A stretch of 64,000 nt of DNA from Sinorhizobium medicae (GTDB lineage: Bacteria > Pseudomonadota > Alphaproteobacteria > Rhizobiales > Rhizobiaceae). Location of the stretch: the NCBI RefSeq assembly GCF_007827695.1, contig NZ_VITA01000008.1, positions 62,001-126,000 on the forward strand. The letters run 5' to 3'. Shown here piece by piece: positions 62,312-64,000 of the stretch. Numbering within the stretch: the first letter of the stretch is position 1; each line of letters opens with the position of its first letter. The notes beneath the pieces are model-generated. The model saw only the letters and a program-made list of their open reading frames with translations, was not told the DNA's origin and did no database searches. The position numbers and the translations under genes are program-made.

Positions 62312-62348
62312 CCCCACCACTCGTCATCCTTTGGCTTGACCCGAGGAT
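62312..62348. repeat. Palindromic repeat, copy 2, overlapping the lpxB 3' end
   Basis: CCCCACCACTCGTCATCCTT then TGGCTTGACCCGAGGAT matches copy 1 over most of 37 bp. It encodes the last seven or so LpxB residues and the stop, so the repeat has inserted at, or been recruited into, the end of the gene. Confidence 0.75.
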
Positions 62349-63523
62349 CCCTTCCGCCCCGCTTGAATATAGGTCAAAACGATGTCCGCCGCCTTTTCGC
62401 CTGGCGGACGATCCGTCTCCATTCGCTGCTGCACGAGCGCGAACCCGTCGAGCATCGCGCGTCGTTGAGGCGTGTCACAGGAAAGCCGCTCGAACCAGCG
62501 CGTCAGGGAGGCCGGCCGTATCATCTTGTTGAAATATTCCGGAACGACCGGAAAATCCGCGATCAGGTTCGGAAGCGCTGCGGTCCAGATCCGGATGCGG
62601 GAATGCAGGAGGCTTACGAGCCAGTCGGCAGAATAGGTGGAGACGACGGGAACGCCGGCGAGCGCCAGCTCGAGGATAACCGTACCCGATGCGGCTATGG
62701 CCGCGTCGGCTTCGGCGAAAGCCTCCCATTTCCTTTCCGAAGTTACACTGATCGCGGGTTGCACCCTCCAGGAGGCCGTCATCGCCCTCACCCGTTCTTC
62801 CTGCCGAGGCACAGTTGGCAGAAGGAAGCGGATGCCTTCGTTCCGATCAGCGAGTTCTTCGACTGTGTCGCGAAAGACAGGCAGCAGGCGGCTGATCTCG
62901 CTTCCGCGTGAGCCGGGTAACAGGAGACAGGCGTTCGCCCCGCCCGGTTCCTGCGCCTGTTGCTTCAGCCGCTGGCGCTGCCGTACGGCAAGCACGTTGC
63001 TGTCCAATGCCAGCCTGTGACCGACATAGGTGGTCGGCGGGCCGCCGAGTTTCACCATCACGTCCGGTTCGAACGGCAGAACCGCCAGCACGTGATCCAC
63101 ATAAGCCCGCATGCGCGGCGCCCGTTCCGGCTTCCATGCCCAGACGCTCGGGCAGACATAATCGATCACCGGCAAGTCCGGCAGTGCGGCGCGGACGCGC
63201 TGCGCCACTCGGTGAGTGAAATCGGGGCTGTCGATTATAACCAGAGCATCCGGCCGCGCAGCGGTGATCGCGCTCGCGGTCTGTCGAATCCGCGCCAGGA
63301 GCTTGGGAAGATTTGCCAGGACCTGCGAGAAGCCCATGATCGAGAGTTCGGAATAGTCGAACAACGGCCGAAGCCCTTCGGCCTCGAGTGCCTCGCCGCC
63401 GATACCAACGAGTTCGACGGTACCGTCCGCCCGATCGCGCAGGGCCCGCACGAGGTCGGCGCCGAGCAGGTCGCCGGAAACTTCGCCGGCGATGACCGCC
63501 AGCCTGTAGGCTCTATCGGTCAT
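62324..63523 (-). CDS. lpxB: Lipid-A-disaccharide synthase
   Basis: The 399-residue glycosyltransferase joins UDP-2,3-diacylglucosamine and lipid X to make the lipid A disaccharide. It opens YRLAVIAGEVSGDLLGADLV, with MGFSQVLANLPKLLARI, VIDSPDFTHRVAQRV, DYVCPSVWAWKPERAPRM and LPGSRGSEISRLLPVF. Its ATG overlaps the lpxI stop by four bases. The last residues come from a palindromic repeat (see 62312-62348). Confidence 0.95.
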   Translation of the reverse strand: MTDRAYRLAVIAGEVSGDLLGADLVRALRDRADGTVELVGIGGEALEAEGLRPLFDYSELSIMGFSQVLANLPKLLARIRQTASAITAARPDALVIIDSPDFTHRVAQRVRAALPDLPVIDYVCPSVWAWKPERAPRMRAYVDHVLAVLPFEPDVMVKLGGPPTTYVGHRLALDSNVLAVRQRQRLKQQAQEPGGANACLLLPGSRGSEISRLLPVFRDTVEELADRNEGIRFLLPTVPRQEERVRAMTASWRVQPAISVTSERKWEAFAEADAAIAASGTVILELALAGVPVVSTYSADWLVSLLHSRIRIWTAALPNLIADFPVVPEYFNKMIRPASLTRWFERLSCDTPQRRAMLDGFALVQQRMETDRPPGEKAADIVLTYIQAGRKGSSGQAKG

Positions 63524-64000
63524 TCCCGCTCCCTGCGGAGATTGCGCTCGATACCCAGTACAAACATACCGCTCCTGTCGGCCGCCTCCACAAGGCGTGT
63601 CCGCTCCAGAACCAGCGCGCGCCCCGCCTCGATGGCAATGCCCGCGAGGCCGGCTGCATGCGCTTCTGCAACGGTTGACGGACCGATCGAAGGCAGGTCC
63701 GCCCGCTCGTCCTGTTGCGGTTTGCAGAGCTTCACGAGAACACCGCGGCGGCGGACGGATATTCGCCCGTCTTTCCTGAGGTCGGAAACTCTCGCCAACA
63801 TGGCGTCCGTTCCTTCCGCGCCTTCAAGCGCCACAACCCTGCCGCCGACGGCGACGGCACCCTGGCCGACGTCGAGCGCACCCAGTGCATTTGCCGCGGC
63901 AATGCCTGCCCGGATGTCGCGCTGGTCCTCGTCCGTGGGTGCGTGCCTGCCAAGCGGACCGACATCCGCAAGAAGCCCAGGAACGACTTCGTGCGCACCG
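63520..64000 (-). CDS. lpxI: UDP-2,3-diacylglucosamine diphosphatase LpxI (partial)
   Basis: The frame runs off the window edge, so the N-terminal part is missing; about 159 C-terminal residues are visible. They match LpxI (DUF1009), the alphaproteobacterial enzyme that cleaves UDP-2,3-diacylglucosamine to lipid X: EVVPGLLADVGPLGRHAPT, AVAVGGRVVALEGAEGTDAM, CKPQQDERADLPSIGPSTV, and AGIAIEAGRALVLER. It supplies the LpxB substrate; the two genes overlap by four bases (ATGA). Confidence 0.93.
   Translation of the reverse strand, partial: GAHEVVPGLLADVGPLGRHAPTDEDQRDIRAGIAAANALGALDVGQGAVAVGGRVVALEGAEGTDAMLARVSDLRKDGRISVRRRGVLVKLCKPQQDERADLPSIGPSTVAEAHAAGLAGIAIEAGRALVLERTRLVEAADRSGMFVLGIERNLRRERE

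Overview
The window is ordinary core chromosome of an alphaproteobacterium of the Rhizobiales, very probably Sinorhizobium (Ensifer), close to S. meliloti or S. medicae. Evidence: an exoR gene with its family hallmarks, tandem small RNAs of the alpha-r14 (Smr14C/NfeR1) type, RIME-like intergenic mosaic repeats, a popZ-valS pair, and high-GC genes with rhizobial neighbours. I see no prophage, insertion sequence, CRISPR array or large accessory island. The only clear broken genes are a frameshifted glutathione S-transferase and a C-terminal scrap of a VapC-type toxin. Species and synteny statements rest on recall of related genomes, not on a search.

Layout. 1-6.3 kb: the 3' end of uvrA, a DUF72 gene, and the B12-dependent ribonucleotide reductase nrdJ behind two separated NrdR-box-like sites, closed by a strong terminator; then the broken GST. 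6.5-9.7 kb: three very small lipoprotein genes, one hypothetical gene, and a probable copper unit (DUF2946 protein plus a YcnI-PCuAC fusion). 9.85-14.5 kb: a tandem glycine riboswitch driving gcvT-gcvH-gcvP. 14.5-18.2 kb: a RIME-like repeat, tig, tRNA-Leu(UAG), two tandem sRNAs rich in anti-Shine-Dalgarno motifs, and two DUF1127 mini-proteins. 18.3-24.6 kb: trmFO, then a leftward cluster yajC-secDF-Mth938-like-phytoene-synthase-like plus a small anchored protein. 24.9-30.2 kb: a DUF815 ATPase, the vapC scrap, an NlpD-like lipoprotein, a hypothetical gene, pcm and surE. 30.3-43.7 kb: a long leftward run dgt-argS-SPOR protein-nagZ-scpA-scpB-ABC ATPase-tatABC-serS. 44-49.3 kb: an IscA/ErpA-type carrier, cardiolipin synthase, xthA, exoR and a FadL-type porin. 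49.7-64 kb: popZ-valS, a second Pcm-like gene with tolC, exbBD, comEC, the divergent gltA, and lpxI-lpxB.

How it fits together. Most genes are housekeeping: deoxynucleotide supply (nrdJ, dgt), glycine cleavage, protein folding and export (tig, Sec, Tat, tolC), chromosome segregation (scpAB, popZ), envelope biogenesis (nagZ, SPOR, NlpD-like, lpxIB, cls) and translation (serS, argS, valS, tRNA-Leu, trmFO). Regulation readable in the sequence includes the glycine riboswitch, the NrdR-like boxes and the alpha-r14-like sRNAs. exoR links the window to symbiosis, as the periplasmic brake on ExoS-ChvI signalling.

Gaps over 300 bases are described in their own entries. I did not find a convincing new biological system. 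The least explained features are the trio of tiny lipoproteins, the sRNA/DUF1127 region with a shared 14-bp upstream motif, and the pairing of two complex-I-assembly-factor-like genes with secDF.
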